Shown: positions 51,459 to 61,259, counted from the first letter of the stretch. The stretch: DNA of 64,000 bases from Polyangiaceae bacterium (GCA_020633235.1 JACKEA010000001.1:2046001-2110000), one strand, 5' to 3'. Notes: generated from the sequence alone by a model not told the origin. Translations and numbers: made by a program.

Positions 51459-52043
51459 ATGCGTGTGCGGACTTTGATCGCAGCTTCGGTCGTGATCGTC
51501 GCCGTTTTGGGTTGCAGCTCGGGAGGAAGCTCCGGAGGCAACAACGGCAGCTGCCCGAACGTCGCAGGTGAGTGGAGCATCTCGGGAAACTGCTCGGATA
51601 CATCGTGTTCCATCTCCCAGAGCGGCTGCAACATCACGGTGACCTGCTCACCCAGCGGAGACACGAACTCCGGGTCCGTGACCAGCAGCTCCATTTCGTT
51701 CGGTGCTTGCAGCGGTTCTCTGACCTCAAGCGGAGCGACGGGCACGTGCTCCGATACCTCCGGGACCTGCAACTGGTCGGCGTCGTGCAGCAGCGGGTCG
51801 TGCCTCAACTCCGGCACCGGTGGCGGTGGAGGCGGTGGCGGCGGTGGCGGCATCGACTGCAACACGGCGTGCAATCAGATCCTGCAGTGCTGTAGCCTGG
51901 ACATGAGCAGCTGCTTGCAGGGGTGCCAGCAGCAGGGAGGCAGCGCAGCGTGCCAAGCCTGTTTCTCGTCTTCGGGCTGCGGAACCCTCGCACCGTGTCT
52001 GGTGCAGAACTGCGGTATACCCGCGTCCTACTGCGGCGCCTAA
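51459..52043 (+). CDS. Cys-rich lipoprotein with poly-Gly linker
   Basis: ATG 51459, preceded by GAGGAGG. MRVRTLIAASVVIVAVLG then Cys is a lipoprotein signal. The mature N-terminal part (CPNVAGEWSISGNCSDTSCS) is a Cys/Ser-rich beta region with repeated C-x-x-C-like spacing; a Gly-rich linker follows, and the C-terminal part (DCNTACNQILQCCSLDMSSC ... CQACFSSSGCGTLAPCLVQN) has a second Cys-rich domain of about 16 Cys. Such domains form disulfide-bonded secreted modules. Function unknown. It overlaps, tail to tail by 4 bp, the lipoprotein gene on the other strand. Confidence 0.8.
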   Translation: MRVRTLIAASVVIVAVLGCSSGGSSGGNNGSCPNVAGEWSISGNCSDTSCSISQSGCNITVTCSPSGDTNSGSVTSSSISFGACSGSLTSSGATGTCSDTSGTCNWSASCSSGSCLNSGTGGGGGGGGGGGIDCNTACNQILQCCSLDMSSCLQGCQQQGGSAACQACFSSSGCGTLAPCLVQNCGIPASYCGA

Positions 52044-52606
52044 CGGCGGAGCGCTGCCTCCCAGTCCCCGAGGCTTCGAAGCAGCGGCTCCTTGTCGAGC
52101 CCCATCATCTGTTGGTAGCGACCCAGCGCGTCGTCGGAAAGGCGCCACGGAGCTGCGAGCTCGAAGACGTAGCTCGGCATGCGACACATCATGCAAGGGC
52201 GCTCCACCCACAGGGCGCCCTGCACCCGATAAGCAGAGAACTCGAAGCCGATGCGGTTTCCCGAGCCGAGATCTTGGGCTCCGTGCTGAGCGGCGAACGC
52301 GGCGAGCGCGGGATCCCTCTGCGGTCCGGAGTGCCAGCGCAGCACTGCGAGCTCGCCGCTTGCGCCGCACTCCCCTTGCCCACGCTCGGGGATCCCGCGC
52401 GCCACGATGTCATGGAGCTCCTGGGCTACCCCCTGGCAATTGCCCGGGAGATCCGGGAGGGGCGCGGCCGGCGGAGCTTTTGGGAGCTGGGCTTCCGCCG
52501 TGGTGGGCGCGCTCCGGGGCGGCGGGGCGACGGTCACGGGAGCGACAGGGGGCGGCGGGGCGGGGGAGCAAGCCGCCAAGCACAGCGCCCCGAGCAAGCG
52601 CCGCAT
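52040..52606 (-). CDS. Lipoprotein of unknown function
   Basis: A 188-residue protein from ATG 52606 (MRRLLGALCLAACSPAPPPP, lipobox CLAAC). A Pro-rich linker follows, then about 100 residues (NCQGVAQELHDIVARGIPER, LAAFAAQHGAQDLGSGNRIG, WVERPCMMCRMPSYVFELAA) with a Cys pair in PCMMC. Its start overlaps the stop of ppgK (TGATG), so it is cotranslated with it. No function recognised. Confidence 0.7.
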   Translation of the reverse strand: MRRLLGALCLAACSPAPPPPVAPVTVAPPPRSAPTTAEAQLPKAPPAAPLPDLPGNCQGVAQELHDIVARGIPERGQGECGASGELAVLRWHSGPQRDPALAAFAAQHGAQDLGSGNRIGFEFSAYRVQGALWVERPCMMCRMPSYVFELAAPWRLSDDALGRYQQMMGLDKEPLLRSLGDWEAALRR

Positions 52607-53307
52607 CAGCCCCCCGCCTCCCACAAGCGAATGCCCCCCATCATGCCCTTGACGTTGTCGAAGCGGATCACGTTGTCGGGCAGCTTTTCGGTGAGCTTCT
52701 TCACGTTGCCGCCGCCGAGATGCAGCCGGTCGTAATTGAAGATGGGTTCTAGCTGCGCGAGCATGCGCATCACGCGCTTGGTCCACTTCTTCTTGCCGAT
52801 GCGATCGAGCTGGGCCTCGCCCACGCGTTCTTCGTAGGTGTCGCCCTTGCGGAAGGGGTGGTGGCCGAGCTCCAGGTTGGGAACCAGCCGGCCGTCCACG
52901 TACAGGCCGGATCCGAGCCCGGTGCCCAGGGTGAGCACGAGCTCGACGCCCGTGCCCTGGATCACGCCGTAGCCCTGGAGGTCCGCGTCGTTGATCACGC
53001 GCGTGGGCCGCCCCGTGAGCTCGGCGATCTCGGTCTGCAGGGATTGGCCTTCCCAGAGCTCGGTCCCCAGGTTCGGTGCCGTGCGCACCACGCCGTGCGC
53101 GACCACCCCTGGGAAGCCCACCGACACGCGGTCGAACGGCTTGTGTGCCGCGATCATCACGGAAAGCGTGTGCAATAGCGCCTTCGGTGTCGTCGGGTGC
53201 GGAGTCTTCTCCCGCATGCGCTCGGTGACGGGTTGTCCATCTGCGTCGAGCACCAGCATCTTGGTTCCCGTACCGCCGATGTCGATGGAAAGAGTGCGGA
53301 GTCCCAT
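52606..53307 (-). CDS. ppgK: Polyphosphate glucokinase, ROK family
   Basis: A 233-residue enzyme from ATG 53307. LSIDIGGTGTKMLVLDADGQ is the phosphate-binding loop; PFDRVSVGFPGVVAHGVV, RPTRVINDADLQGYGVIQGT (catalytic Asp in NDAD) and VELVLTLGTGLGSGLYVDGR follow. ELGHHPF carries the ROK-family Gly-His. Polyphosphate glucokinase phosphorylates glucose using polyphosphate; length is close to that of single-domain members (~250). Polyphosphate is an important reserve in myxobacteria, so this is in context. It precedes a lipoprotein gene with which it overlaps. Confidence 0.9.
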   Translation of the reverse strand: MGLRTLSIDIGGTGTKMLVLDADGQPVTERMREKTPHPTTPKALLHTLSVMIAAHKPFDRVSVGFPGVVAHGVVRTAPNLGTELWEGQSLQTEIAELTGRPTRVINDADLQGYGVIQGTGVELVLTLGTGLGSGLYVDGRLVPNLELGHHPFRKGDTYEERVGEAQLDRIGKKKWTKRVMRMLAQLEPIFNYDRLHLGGGNVKKLTEKLPDNVIRFDNVKGMMGGIRLWEAGG

Positions 53308-53356
53308 GGCTCTATCTTCTACCAGGCCGACAATTGCCGGGGTACCATGCTTCGCT

Positions 53357-54679
53357 ATGCAAAATGCGTGGTGGTGGGTCGGATTGCTTTGTCTGGCGTG
53401 TTCCAAGAGAGAGAGCCCTGCGACGACGGCGAGCGCTGAGCCCATCCAAAGCGCGGCCCCCAAGCTCGCGCCCAGTGCCCGGGTTGAAAGGCCGCCGTCG
53501 CCGTTTCGGCTGGTCAAGGAGTTCCCGAGCGGAAAGTTCTTTCCCGTGGGCAGTGCCGCGATCCTGTGTGAGACGCCTTGCGTCTTCAAGAAGGGACCGC
53601 CCCCGAAGGTGTGGCTCATCGAGGGTGACAAGGTCGAAGAGAAGCCCGAGCTCTGGCCCGGGCACGCCTACCAGCAGTACCTCCCGACCCTGAAGGAGGA
53701 AGGCGAGGGGAGCGCTCCGGTGCTCTACGACGGAGAGTACCCGGACAAGCTCTACGCCGTCGGCGTGTCCGGCTCTCGTGTGTGGGGCGGCTTGCCGACC
53801 GTGAAGTTCGTGAAGAAGTACTGGGCGGAGTCGCGGAACGGGGTCGTGCGGGGTTCGCACAGCACCGACCGAGGCTTGCCGCCAAGAGAGTACGACGATG
53901 CTTTGGTCACGGCGCCGGTCACATACACGCCGGAGGTGCGGTTCTTCTTCGGCGCCGGCGGGCCGACGATCGTGCTCGACAGCCACGCCTTTCACGAGTG
54001 GGACGGCAAGGCATGGACGAAGAAGACCGCGCCTTGGAACGAAACTCCCGAAGGCGCGCGGCTTGCCGATGGTCGTACCCTGGTGACGACGGAGGCCGCG
54101 GCGTACCTGGTCGATAAGCAGGGGGAAGTAGCGCCGGTCGAGCTGCCGAAGGGAGCGTCCGAGCTTCGTCGGTACGAGATCGGTGGCAAGCTGTGGCTCA
54201 CGTCGGAGGAAAAGGGCGTGTCGGTGTATCGAAGCGAGCTACGCACCTTCGACGAGCCCAAGCGCAAGGCCGCGGCGTCCAAGCCCAAGGAGCCGGTGGA
54301 GGGTGGCGCGAACCAACCTTCACAAGCTCCTTTTACCGACGCGTGTCCCACGCCCTTCGTGGTTCTGGCGACGCCGCCGAGCATCGATAGTCCGGTGCCG
54401 ACGCTGGCCAAGGGCCTCCAGGGTCACACCGAGCTGTCCGCAGCGCTCTCCTTCGTGGCCTACAAGTTGGGTGCGCAGCCCTACTTCGGCGCGCAGGCCA
54501 AGGACGAGGCGTCCGCGAGGAAGCTGATTGATGTGATCAAGTCGGCGATCCCCGGGATCCGACCGCAGCTGGTGTGTATGGATGCCCTGTCGCACATCCC
54601 GGATCCCTACGATCCGCCAGCGGGGATTCGCCGCGTTTGGTTGCACCTGGGCTCCGGAGTCGAGCTGCGGCTCAGATGA
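53357..54679 (+). CDS. Lipoprotein of unknown function, coupled to cytochrome gene
   Basis: ATG 53357 (MQNAWWWVGLLCLACSKRES; lipobox LCLAC). The mature protein (~420 residues) has strands and turns (AAILCETPCVFKKGPPPKVW, VTYTPEVRFFFGAGGPTIVL, WDGKAWTKKTAPWNETPEGA) and a long Lys/Pro/Ala-rich linker around 295-315, followed by a domain with FTDACPTPFVVLATPPSIDS and HTELSAALSFVAYKLGAQPY. The ~10-residue pattern 'W-D-G-K-x-W-x-K' suggests a beta-propeller or sandwich. No catalytic motif seen. Coupled to the five-haem cytochrome gene (ATGA overlap). Confidence 0.7.
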   Translation: MQNAWWWVGLLCLACSKRESPATTASAEPIQSAAPKLAPSARVERPPSPFRLVKEFPSGKFFPVGSAAILCETPCVFKKGPPPKVWLIEGDKVEEKPELWPGHAYQQYLPTLKEEGEGSAPVLYDGEYPDKLYAVGVSGSRVWGGLPTVKFVKKYWAESRNGVVRGSHSTDRGLPPREYDDALVTAPVTYTPEVRFFFGAGGPTIVLDSHAFHEWDGKAWTKKTAPWNETPEGARLADGRTLVTTEAAAYLVDKQGEVAPVELPKGASELRRYEIGGKLWLTSEEKGVSVYRSELRTFDEPKRKAAASKPKEPVEGGANQPSQAPFTDACPTPFVVLATPPSIDSPVPTLAKGLQGHTELSAALSFVAYKLGAQPYFGAQAKDEASARKLIDVIKSAIPGIRPQLVCMDALSHIPDPYDPPAGIRRVWLHLGSGVELRLR

Positions 54680-55653
54680 AGCGGGTGGGTCTGCTGTTGA
54701 TCGCGGTGACCGGCGCGGCACTGGGCAAGAGCCCGGTGCCGCTCCCCCGGCCGGCGCCCCAGCTCCGCGCGGACACCCCGGCGGCGGCAGCTCGCCGCAA
54801 CAAGGCCTGCGAGACGTGCCACCCGGACATCGCCAAGGAGTGGCGCTCGTCGCGTCATCGGGCCGCACGAAACAACGCCGAGTACCGAGCGGCCCTCGCC
54901 CGCGAGCCGGGTTCGGCGCGCGGTTTCTGCAACGCGTGCCACGCACCGGAAGGCGCTGCGGACCTCGGAGTCGGATGCGTCACGTGTCATGTGCCGTTGG
55001 GCCCCGTGCTGGCGGCCCCAGGCACCGGCCGTGCGCCCCACGCTCTGCTGCGGACCGCCCAGATGCAAGACGGTGACGCCTGCGCGTCCTGTCACGAGTT
55101 CTCCTTCCCTGCGCCCAACGGCGGATCGCAAATGCAGCGCACCATGACCGAGCACCGCGTGGCGGCGGGCGCGAAGCTCGGCTGCAACGGTTGCCACATG
55201 CCGCTCGTGGGCAGCGGCAAGGCTCGCCATAGGAGCCACGTGTTTGCGGGCGGCCATGACCCGGCGCTGGTGCGGAGCGCGCTTTCCGTCAAGGCGACGC
55301 GGCCGAGCGCCGGGCGCGTCGAGATCCGCTTGACGCCGAAGAACGTGACCCACGCAGTGCCCACGGGGGACCTGTTCCGTCGCATCGCCGTCAAGGTCAC
55401 GCTGCCCGACGGTCGGGTGCGGGCGCGCTATTTCTCACGGCGTTTTCGCGATGCTCTGCCGCTACGCCAAGAGGTGAGCGACGACAGGCCTTACCGCGGG
55501 ACGACGCTGGTCGCGCTGGAAGTTCCGGAGACGGCCCCGGCCGTGCGCTACAGCGTGGTCTACGAGCGGGTCGCCCATCCCCGCGGCGCCGAAGAGGACG
55601 CCGCCATCGACGGCGCGATCACCATTGCCGCGGGACGCTTGCCCAGACCCTGA
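54676..55653 (+). CDS. Pentahaem cytochrome c
   Basis: ATG 54676 with signal peptide MKRVGLLLIAVTGAALGKSP. Five C-x-x-C-H haem sites: CETCH, CNACH, CVTCH, CASCH and CNGCH, all in the first ~190 residues, as in cytochrome c-554-like periplasmic carriers. His residues between them could be axial ligands. The last ~130 residues are a beta-sandwich-like domain (VEIRLTPKNVTHAVPTGDLF, YRGTTLVALEVPETAPAVRY). It carries electrons in the periplasm; partners are not in this window, though the coupled lipoprotein may help. Heme count is a direct reading. Confidence 0.9.
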   Translation: MKRVGLLLIAVTGAALGKSPVPLPRPAPQLRADTPAAAARRNKACETCHPDIAKEWRSSRHRAARNNAEYRAALAREPGSARGFCNACHAPEGAADLGVGCVTCHVPLGPVLAAPGTGRAPHALLRTAQMQDGDACASCHEFSFPAPNGGSQMQRTMTEHRVAAGAKLGCNGCHMPLVGSGKARHRSHVFAGGHDPALVRSALSVKATRPSAGRVEIRLTPKNVTHAVPTGDLFRRIAVKVTLPDGRVRARYFSRRFRDALPLRQEVSDDRPYRGTTLVALEVPETAPAVRYSVVYERVAHPRGAEEDAAIDGAITIAAGRLPRP

Positions 55654-55654
55654 A

Positions 55655-57199
55655 TCAGCTGCTCCGCACGTCGCGACCTACCGCGTGGCGCAGGCGCACC
55701 TCGGCGACCCGAAGGCCGACGTTGGCGCTCAGCACACCGAGACGCGCCTGGAGCAGGTCGCTCTCGGCGTCGATCAGCTCCGTCGTGGTCGCACGGCCCA
55801 CGCGGTAGAGATCCGTCGCTACCCGGTATGCTTCTTCCGCGGCCTTCACCGCGCGCGCCGACGTTTGCACCGCGACGCGGGACTTCTCTCGGTCGAGATA
55901 GGCGGCGATCACCTCTTGGCGGATGCCGTCGGACAGGGCGGAGCGCTGCGCCTCCACGCTGCGGGCGTTGGCCTCCAGCTCCTTCGTGCTGGCGGCGCCG
56001 CCGAACACCTCGTTCAGGGTCCAGGTGGCCGAGAGGCCGGCGGACCAGGTGGAGTCCCAGCGGTTGGTCGGCGGGAAGTAGCGCTGGTTCGGGTTGGCGT
56101 AAGTGATTTCGGCGAACGCGTCCAAGCGGGGCCATTTCCCCGCCGACGCTGCCGACGCACCGTGGTGCAGCGCGGAGCTCGACGCCTGCAGCGCCTTGAG
56201 CTCGAGGCGGCGACTGAGGGCCTCGTTCACCAGCTGGTCCACGTTGCCTTGAACGCCGCTCCGCGCGGGCGCCAGCACGTCCTCTCCGATCTGATGCTGC
56301 TGGGGCGTCTTTTCGCCCATCACGATGCCCAGGCGATCCTTCGATAGCTTCTCGAAGGTCTGCGCTTCCTTCACCGACAGTTCGGTGTTCGCCACCAGCG
56401 CTTCGAGACGCATCAAGTCCGCCTTGGAGATCGTACCCAGCGAGTACGCGGCTTCCGCGTCCTTCTTGCGCGCGCGAACCCGTTCGAGCGACTTCTCGGC
56501 CACCGACACCTGACCCTTGGCCAACACCCAGGTGTAGAACAGCGTCCGGGCGTCCGACTGCACCTTGAGGCGCTCCGCCTTGTGGGCGAGCTGGGCCGAG
56601 CGCTTGCCGGCCTTGGAGCCCGCGATGGCGCTGCTCAAGCGCGTGACGTAGTCCGAGATGGGGACGGCGAGCTGTGCGCTCAGGGCGTAGTTGTTCTGCA
56701 GGCTTTCGATGGAGAACGCCGCTGCGCCGACAGGCTGCCCCTGGGAATCCAGGACGCATTGTCCCACTCCGCCGGGACAAGCACCCACCGTCAGGAGCCC
56801 CGGGTTGCCCGCCCCCACCAGGGCGCCGCTGCCGAAGCCACTGCTCACCGGCGACAGCCGCGTGTAGGTGGCCTTGAGCGTGACCCGGGGGAAGAACTGC
56901 ACCGCCGTCTGCGTGACCTTGGCCTCGGCGGCTTCCACTTCTGCCAGCTTGGCCCGCACCGTCGCGCTCGACGCCACCGTGCGGCGCGCCACCTGGTCGG
57001 CCGTGAGCCCGCCAGCAACGGGGGTCAGCACCTTCTCTGTTTCGTTGGTCTGGCTCGGAAGCTCGCGGACGACCGGCGGCGCGGTGGGCTCGGTCTGTTC
57101 GGCGGGCGCCTCAGGGGCCGGCTGAGCGGCGGCGAGGGCCGCCGTCGCGACGACCGATAGCGAAAGAAAAACGGATGATAGTCGGCGGAACGAGCTCAT
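55655..57199 (-). CDS. TolC-family outer membrane factor
   Basis: A 514-residue protein with signal peptide (SSVFLSLSVVATAALAAAQP). It has two TolC-repeat halves of long coiled-coil helices: LTADQVARRTVASSATVRAK and VEAAEAKVTQTAVQFFPRVT, then the pair SLERVRARKKDAEAAYSLGT, ISKADLMRLEALVANTELSV, and later REVIAAYLDREKSRVAVQTS with AEEAYRVATDLYRVGRATTT and ELIDAESDLLQARLGVLSAN. YTRLSPVSSGFGSG and the 'Y-x-x-x-x-P-x-x-L' strands build the barrel. It is the outer-membrane channel of the RND pump encoded immediately upstream, to which it is coupled (ATGA). Confidence 0.93.
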   Translation of the reverse strand: MSSFRRLSSVFLSLSVVATAALAAAQPAPEAPAEQTEPTAPPVVRELPSQTNETEKVLTPVAGGLTADQVARRTVASSATVRAKLAEVEAAEAKVTQTAVQFFPRVTLKATYTRLSPVSSGFGSGALVGAGNPGLLTVGACPGGVGQCVLDSQGQPVGAAAFSIESLQNNYALSAQLAVPISDYVTRLSSAIAGSKAGKRSAQLAHKAERLKVQSDARTLFYTWVLAKGQVSVAEKSLERVRARKKDAEAAYSLGTISKADLMRLEALVANTELSVKEAQTFEKLSKDRLGIVMGEKTPQQHQIGEDVLAPARSGVQGNVDQLVNEALSRRLELKALQASSSALHHGASAASAGKWPRLDAFAEITYANPNQRYFPPTNRWDSTWSAGLSATWTLNEVFGGAASTKELEANARSVEAQRSALSDGIRQEVIAAYLDREKSRVAVQTSARAVKAAEEAYRVATDLYRVGRATTTELIDAESDLLQARLGVLSANVGLRVAEVRLRHAVGRDVRSS

Positions 57200-60100
57200 G
57201 CGTCATGGCTCCCGGTGGCAGGGGACGGGGACGGCGCTTGGGCACCGTCCACCAAAAGTCGGCTCGACACCCAGCGCACCAAGCGGCTGTGGGCGAGCCC
57301 GTCCATGTAGGTGTAGACGACCGGCACCACCACCAGCGTCAGCAAGGTGCTGGTGATCAGGCCGCCAATCACGCACACCGCCATCGGTGCGCGCGTTTCG
57401 CCACCCTCGCTCAAGGCCAACGCCACGGGCAGCATGCCGAAGATCATCGCGGCGGTGGTCATGGTGATGGGGCGAAGCCGAATGACGCCGGCGCGAGCCA
57501 GCGCCTCATTGCGCTCCACGCCTTCGGCGCGCAGCTGGTTTGCAAAGTCGACGAGAAGAATCGCGTTCTTGGTGACCAAGCCCATCAACATGATGATTCC
57601 GATCATCGAGAAGATGTTCAGGGTCATCCCGGAGATGAACAGCGCACCGAACGCGCCCACGACGGAAAGGGGCAGCGACAGCATGATGGTGATGGGCTGC
57701 ACGAAGCTGTCGAACTGAGCGGCGAGGATCATGTACACGAGCACGATCGCCAAGATCAGCGCCAGGCCCATGTAGCCGAAGGACTCGATCATCACGTCCG
57801 CCATGCCCGCGTAGTCGTGGGTCAAATCCGACGGAATGACCTCGGCGGCCTTCTTGTCGACGATCTTGGTGGCCTCGCCCAAGGGCATGCCCTCGAGACC
57901 GGCCAACACGGTGATCTGGCGCTGGCGCGCCTGGCGCTCGATTTGGCTCGGTCCCTCGCCGTGATTCACCTTCACCACGCTGGCGAGGTCGACCATGGTT
58001 CCGGACACGGACCGCACTTGGATGTTGCTGAGAGAATCGACGTTCTCGCGCTGCGCCTCGGGGAGCTGAACGACGATGTCGTACACGTCCAAGCCGTCTT
58101 TCAGCTCACTCACGGCGTCGTCCGCCACCAGTGCGCGGATGGTCGACCCGACGGTGGCCACGGGCACGCCGAGGTCCGCCGCGCGCTCGCGGTCGATGCT
58201 GATGTCGACCTCGGGCTTTCCGCCGCGGTATGTGGTGTCGAGGTCCACGAAGCCGGGCACCTTCGCCAGCTCGTTCTTGAGCTTGTTCGACACCTTGACG
58301 AGCTCATCCATGTCGTCGCCACGAATGTTGAGCTGAATGGGTTGCTGCCGGAAACCGCTGTCACCACCCACGGCGCTGATCGCCGCGGCGGTGATGTTGG
58401 CGTTCTTCACCTTCGCGTAGCGAGCGCGCGCCCAGGCCATCAGGTCCTCCTGGCTGAAGCTGCGTTCGCTCGAGGGCGTCATCACCACCTGGATCTTGCC
58501 CTGGTTCACCTGACCCTGAGCGCCACCACCGATGGTGGTGAAGGTCAGGCGGACGCCGGGTGCGTGAGTGCGGATGTCCGCGGCGACCGCTTCGACCACC
58601 TTCTTGCTGGCTTCCAGCGAGGTGCCGGTCGGTAGCTCGACATTGAGGGAGAACTCCGCCCGGTCTTCCGGCGGCAAAAACTCGGACTTCACCTGGCTGA
58701 CCAGCACGAAGGACGCGAACAGCGCGGCAGTAGCGGTGAGGATCACGATCCAACGGCGCTCGAGCGAGCCTCGAAGCAGGCGCCCATAGATGTCGTCGAT
58801 GGACGTCAGCACCCGCTCCACGCCCCGGGCCAGAAAGTTCTTGGCTTCGTGGCTCGGCTTCAGAAAGCGAGACGCGAGCATGGGGGTAAGGGTGAAGGAG
58901 ACCAGCATGCTCACGGCCACCGCGAAGCTGACGGTGAGGCCGAACTGATAGAAGAAGCGGCCGATGATGCCCTTCATGAAGGCCACCGGCACGAACACCG
59001 CCATGATGGAGGAGGTGGTCGCGAGCACGGCCAGGAAGATCTCCGCCGTCGCGTTGGAGGCCGCCGTCATGGGTGGCTCCCCAAGCTCGAGATGCCGGTG
59101 GATGTTCTCGATCACGACGATGGCATCGTCGATCAAGATGCCGATGGATAAGGACAACCCCAACATCGTCATGTTGTTGAAGGTGAAGCCCATCCAATCG
59201 ATGAATGCGATGGTGGCGACCACGCTGGTGGGCAACGCGATCGCGCTGATCAACGTGGCGCGGAAGTCGTGGAGGAAGAACAGGATGATCGCGACGGCGA
59301 GGAACGCGCCGAACGCCAGGTCGAACTGCACGTCCGCGATGGAATGCTCGATGTAGACGGAGTTGTCCGTCGGAACCGAGAGCGAAGCTCCAGCCTTGTC
59401 CAGGCGCGGTCTCAGCTTCTCGAGCTCTTCGCGCACTCGTTTGGCGACCTCCACGGTGTTCGCGCCGCTCTGCTTGCGGATCACCAAGCTCACGGCGCTG
59501 GTGCCGTTGAGAAACGAAGCGGAGCTCGCGTCTTCGACGGTGTCCCGGACTTGGGCCACGTCGTGTAGGCGGATCAGCGTTCCGCCTGGGCTCGGGATGA
59601 GTAAATCCGAGATTTCCTTGACGTTCTTGACCTCGCCCTTGGTCTTCACGCTCAGCTCGCGGGCGCCGCGATCCACGCTGCCGCCGGGAATGTCGAGGTT
59701 CTGTGCGCGGATGGCGTTCGCCACGTCTTCCACCGTGAGCCCCAGCCCGCTGAGCTTGGCGGGATCCACCAGCACCTTGATCTGGCGCTCACGTCCACCC
59801 ACCAAGTCCACGCCGCCAACGCCCGGCACGCGTTGCACGCGTTCCTTGACGACCTTGTCGGCCAAGTTGGTGAGCTCTCGCGGGCCGAGCTTCCCCGAAA
59901 GGGCGATGCCCATCACCGGGGCGGCCCCCACGTCGAACTTCTGGATCAGTGGCGGTTCCACCTGCTCCGGCAGCGTGGATTGGACCTCGCTCATCTTGTC
60001 GCGAATGTCCTGCATCGCCTGGTCGACGTTCACGGACAGCTCGAACTCGACGATGACCTGAGTGACGCTTTCCAGATTCACCGAGCGCAACGTCTTGATG

Positions 60101-60327
60101 CCGCTCAGCGTGTTGACCTTCTCTTCGATGGGGTCCGCGACCTTGCTCTCCATCGTTTCCGGATCGCCGCCCGGATAGACGACGGTCACCGTGACGATGG
60201 GGAACTCGACGTTCGGAAACAGATCGACGCCTACCTTGGGGTAGGACAGAATGCCGAACACGACGAGCGCCGCGATCAGCATCGCGGCGAACACGGGGCG
60301 GCGAATCGAGACGTCTGCGAGTCTCAT
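57196..60327 (-). CDS. RND multidrug efflux transporter (AcrB/HAE1-like)
   Basis: A 1043-residue proton-driven inner-membrane pump. MRLADVSIRRPVFAAMLIAA is the first helix; DLFPNVEFPIVTVTVVYPGG and IRDKMSEVQSTLPEQVEPPL are periplasmic porter parts. The transmembrane proton relay is in LGLSLSIGILIDDAIVVIEN (two adjacent Asp), with Lys and Thr in the C-terminal half (IGIIMLMGLVTKNAILLVDF). Length is normal for AcrB-like proteins. The substrate range is unknown. The genes for adaptor (overlap ATGA at 60324-60327) and outer membrane factor flank it, making a complete tripartite system. Confidence 0.96.
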   Translation of the reverse strand: MRLADVSIRRPVFAAMLIAALVVFGILSYPKVGVDLFPNVEFPIVTVTVVYPGGDPETMESKVADPIEEKVNTLSGIKTLRSVNLESVTQVIVEFELSVNVDQAMQDIRDKMSEVQSTLPEQVEPPLIQKFDVGAAPVMGIALSGKLGPRELTNLADKVVKERVQRVPGVGGVDLVGGRERQIKVLVDPAKLSGLGLTVEDVANAIRAQNLDIPGGSVDRGARELSVKTKGEVKNVKEISDLLIPSPGGTLIRLHDVAQVRDTVEDASSASFLNGTSAVSLVIRKQSGANTVEVAKRVREELEKLRPRLDKAGASLSVPTDNSVYIEHSIADVQFDLAFGAFLAVAIILFFLHDFRATLISAIALPTSVVATIAFIDWMGFTFNNMTMLGLSLSIGILIDDAIVVIENIHRHLELGEPPMTAASNATAEIFLAVLATTSSIMAVFVPVAFMKGIIGRFFYQFGLTVSFAVAVSMLVSFTLTPMLASRFLKPSHEAKNFLARGVERVLTSIDDIYGRLLRGSLERRWIVILTATAALFASFVLVSQVKSEFLPPEDRAEFSLNVELPTGTSLEASKKVVEAVAADIRTHAPGVRLTFTTIGGGAQGQVNQGKIQVVMTPSSERSFSQEDLMAWARARYAKVKNANITAAAISAVGGDSGFRQQPIQLNIRGDDMDELVKVSNKLKNELAKVPGFVDLDTTYRGGKPEVDISIDRERAADLGVPVATVGSTIRALVADDAVSELKDGLDVYDIVVQLPEAQRENVDSLSNIQVRSVSGTMVDLASVVKVNHGEGPSQIERQARQRQITVLAGLEGMPLGEATKIVDKKAAEVIPSDLTHDYAGMADVMIESFGYMGLALILAIVLVYMILAAQFDSFVQPITIMLSLPLSVVGAFGALFISGMTLNIFSMIGIIMLMGLVTKNAILLVDFANQLRAEGVERNEALARAGVIRLRPITMTTAAMIFGMLPVALALSEGGETRAPMAVCVIGGLITSTLLTLVVVPVVYTYMDGLAHSRLVRWVSSRLLVDGAQAPSPSPATGSHDA

Positions 60328-61259
60328 GGCGAACCTTGTGCCGTCTTCGCGGACTCTGCCGGCGGGGCCTTGCCCTTGGGCTCGATCGTGATCTCCGCCA
60401 GCATGCCCGGCTTGAGCTTGCCGCTCGCGTTATCGAGCATCGCGACGACTTCCACCGTGCGCGTGCGCGGATCGACCGTGGGGTTGATGCGACGAATCGG
60501 CACCGAGAGGTCCAGGTCCACGGCCGGGAATCGAACGTGAACGTTCGTGCCTACGTTCAAGAACGACAGTGCACGCTCCGGGAGCTTGGCGCGAAGCTCG
60601 AGCTCGCTGACGTCCTGAACGATCAACACGATCGTCGGGGGCATCATCGTGACCGTCTCCCCGACGTTCTTCAGCTTGGCCGTGACCACGCCGCTGATGG
60701 GGGAGCGCACGCTCATGTCACCCGCCATCTTCTTGGACAGGTCGAGGGCGACTTCGGCCTGCTTTACCGAAGTCTTGGCGCCGTCGTAGCGCGACTTCGA
60801 AGCATCGTAGATGGCGGGCGCGACGGAGCCGCGGTCGTACAGCTCCTTGGTGCGCTTGAAGTCGAGCTCGGCGGCGCTGAGGTTGACTTTTGCCGCGGTG
60901 ACCTGCGCCTTGGCCTGCTCCACGGCCAGGGATGCCTGCCGCGAGTCCAGGCGGAACAGGAACTGCCCCTTCTTCACGGCGTCGCCTTCGTCCACCGAAA
61001 TGGCCGTGAGCACGCCGCTGGCCTTGGGTCCGAGCTGCGCCTCGTCCTTCGGCTGCAGCGTGCCGGTGCCGCGGAAGCCGTCGTCCTTGGCGCTCGGGCT
61101 GCCACTTGCCGCCGGCTCGCCGGTGGCTACCTCCGGGATGTCCGGCGTGGGCAGCGCGGAGCTGGTCGGGCTTGGCAGGCCGCCTTCCGCTTTGCTCTGC
61201 TTGCAGGCGGGAACGGCGAACAGCATCACGGTCGCGATGCACAGTGCTCGGGTCTTCAT
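60324..61259 (-). CDS. RND efflux adaptor (membrane fusion protein), lipoprotein
   Basis: ATG 61259 overlaps the tetR stop (ATGA). MKTRALCIATVMLFAVPAC is a lipoprotein signal. Barrel-sandwich hybrid: AQLGPKASGVLTAISVDEGD and KKGQFLFRLDSRQASLAVEQ; coiled coil AAKVNLSAAELDFKRTKELY, DRGSVAPAIYDASKSRYDGA; second sandwich strand VRSPISGVVTAKLKNVGETV; beta barrel LRAKLPERALSFLNVGTNVH. 311 residues, as usual. The adaptor links the inner-membrane pump to the TolC channel. Confidence 0.93.
   Translation of the reverse strand: MKTRALCIATVMLFAVPACKQSKAEGGLPSPTSSALPTPDIPEVATGEPAASGSPSAKDDGFRGTGTLQPKDEAQLGPKASGVLTAISVDEGDAVKKGQFLFRLDSRQASLAVEQAKAQVTAAKVNLSAAELDFKRTKELYDRGSVAPAIYDASKSRYDGAKTSVKQAEVALDLSKKMAGDMSVRSPISGVVTAKLKNVGETVTMMPPTIVLIVQDVSELELRAKLPERALSFLNVGTNVHVRFPAVDLDLSVPIRRINPTVDPRTRTVEVVAMLDNASGKLKPGMLAEITIEPKGKAPPAESAKTAQGSP

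Noticed and set aside
57175..58635. A 486-codon frame opposite the RND transporter
   Set aside because: His/Asp-rich shadow frame antisense to conserved transmembrane motifs.
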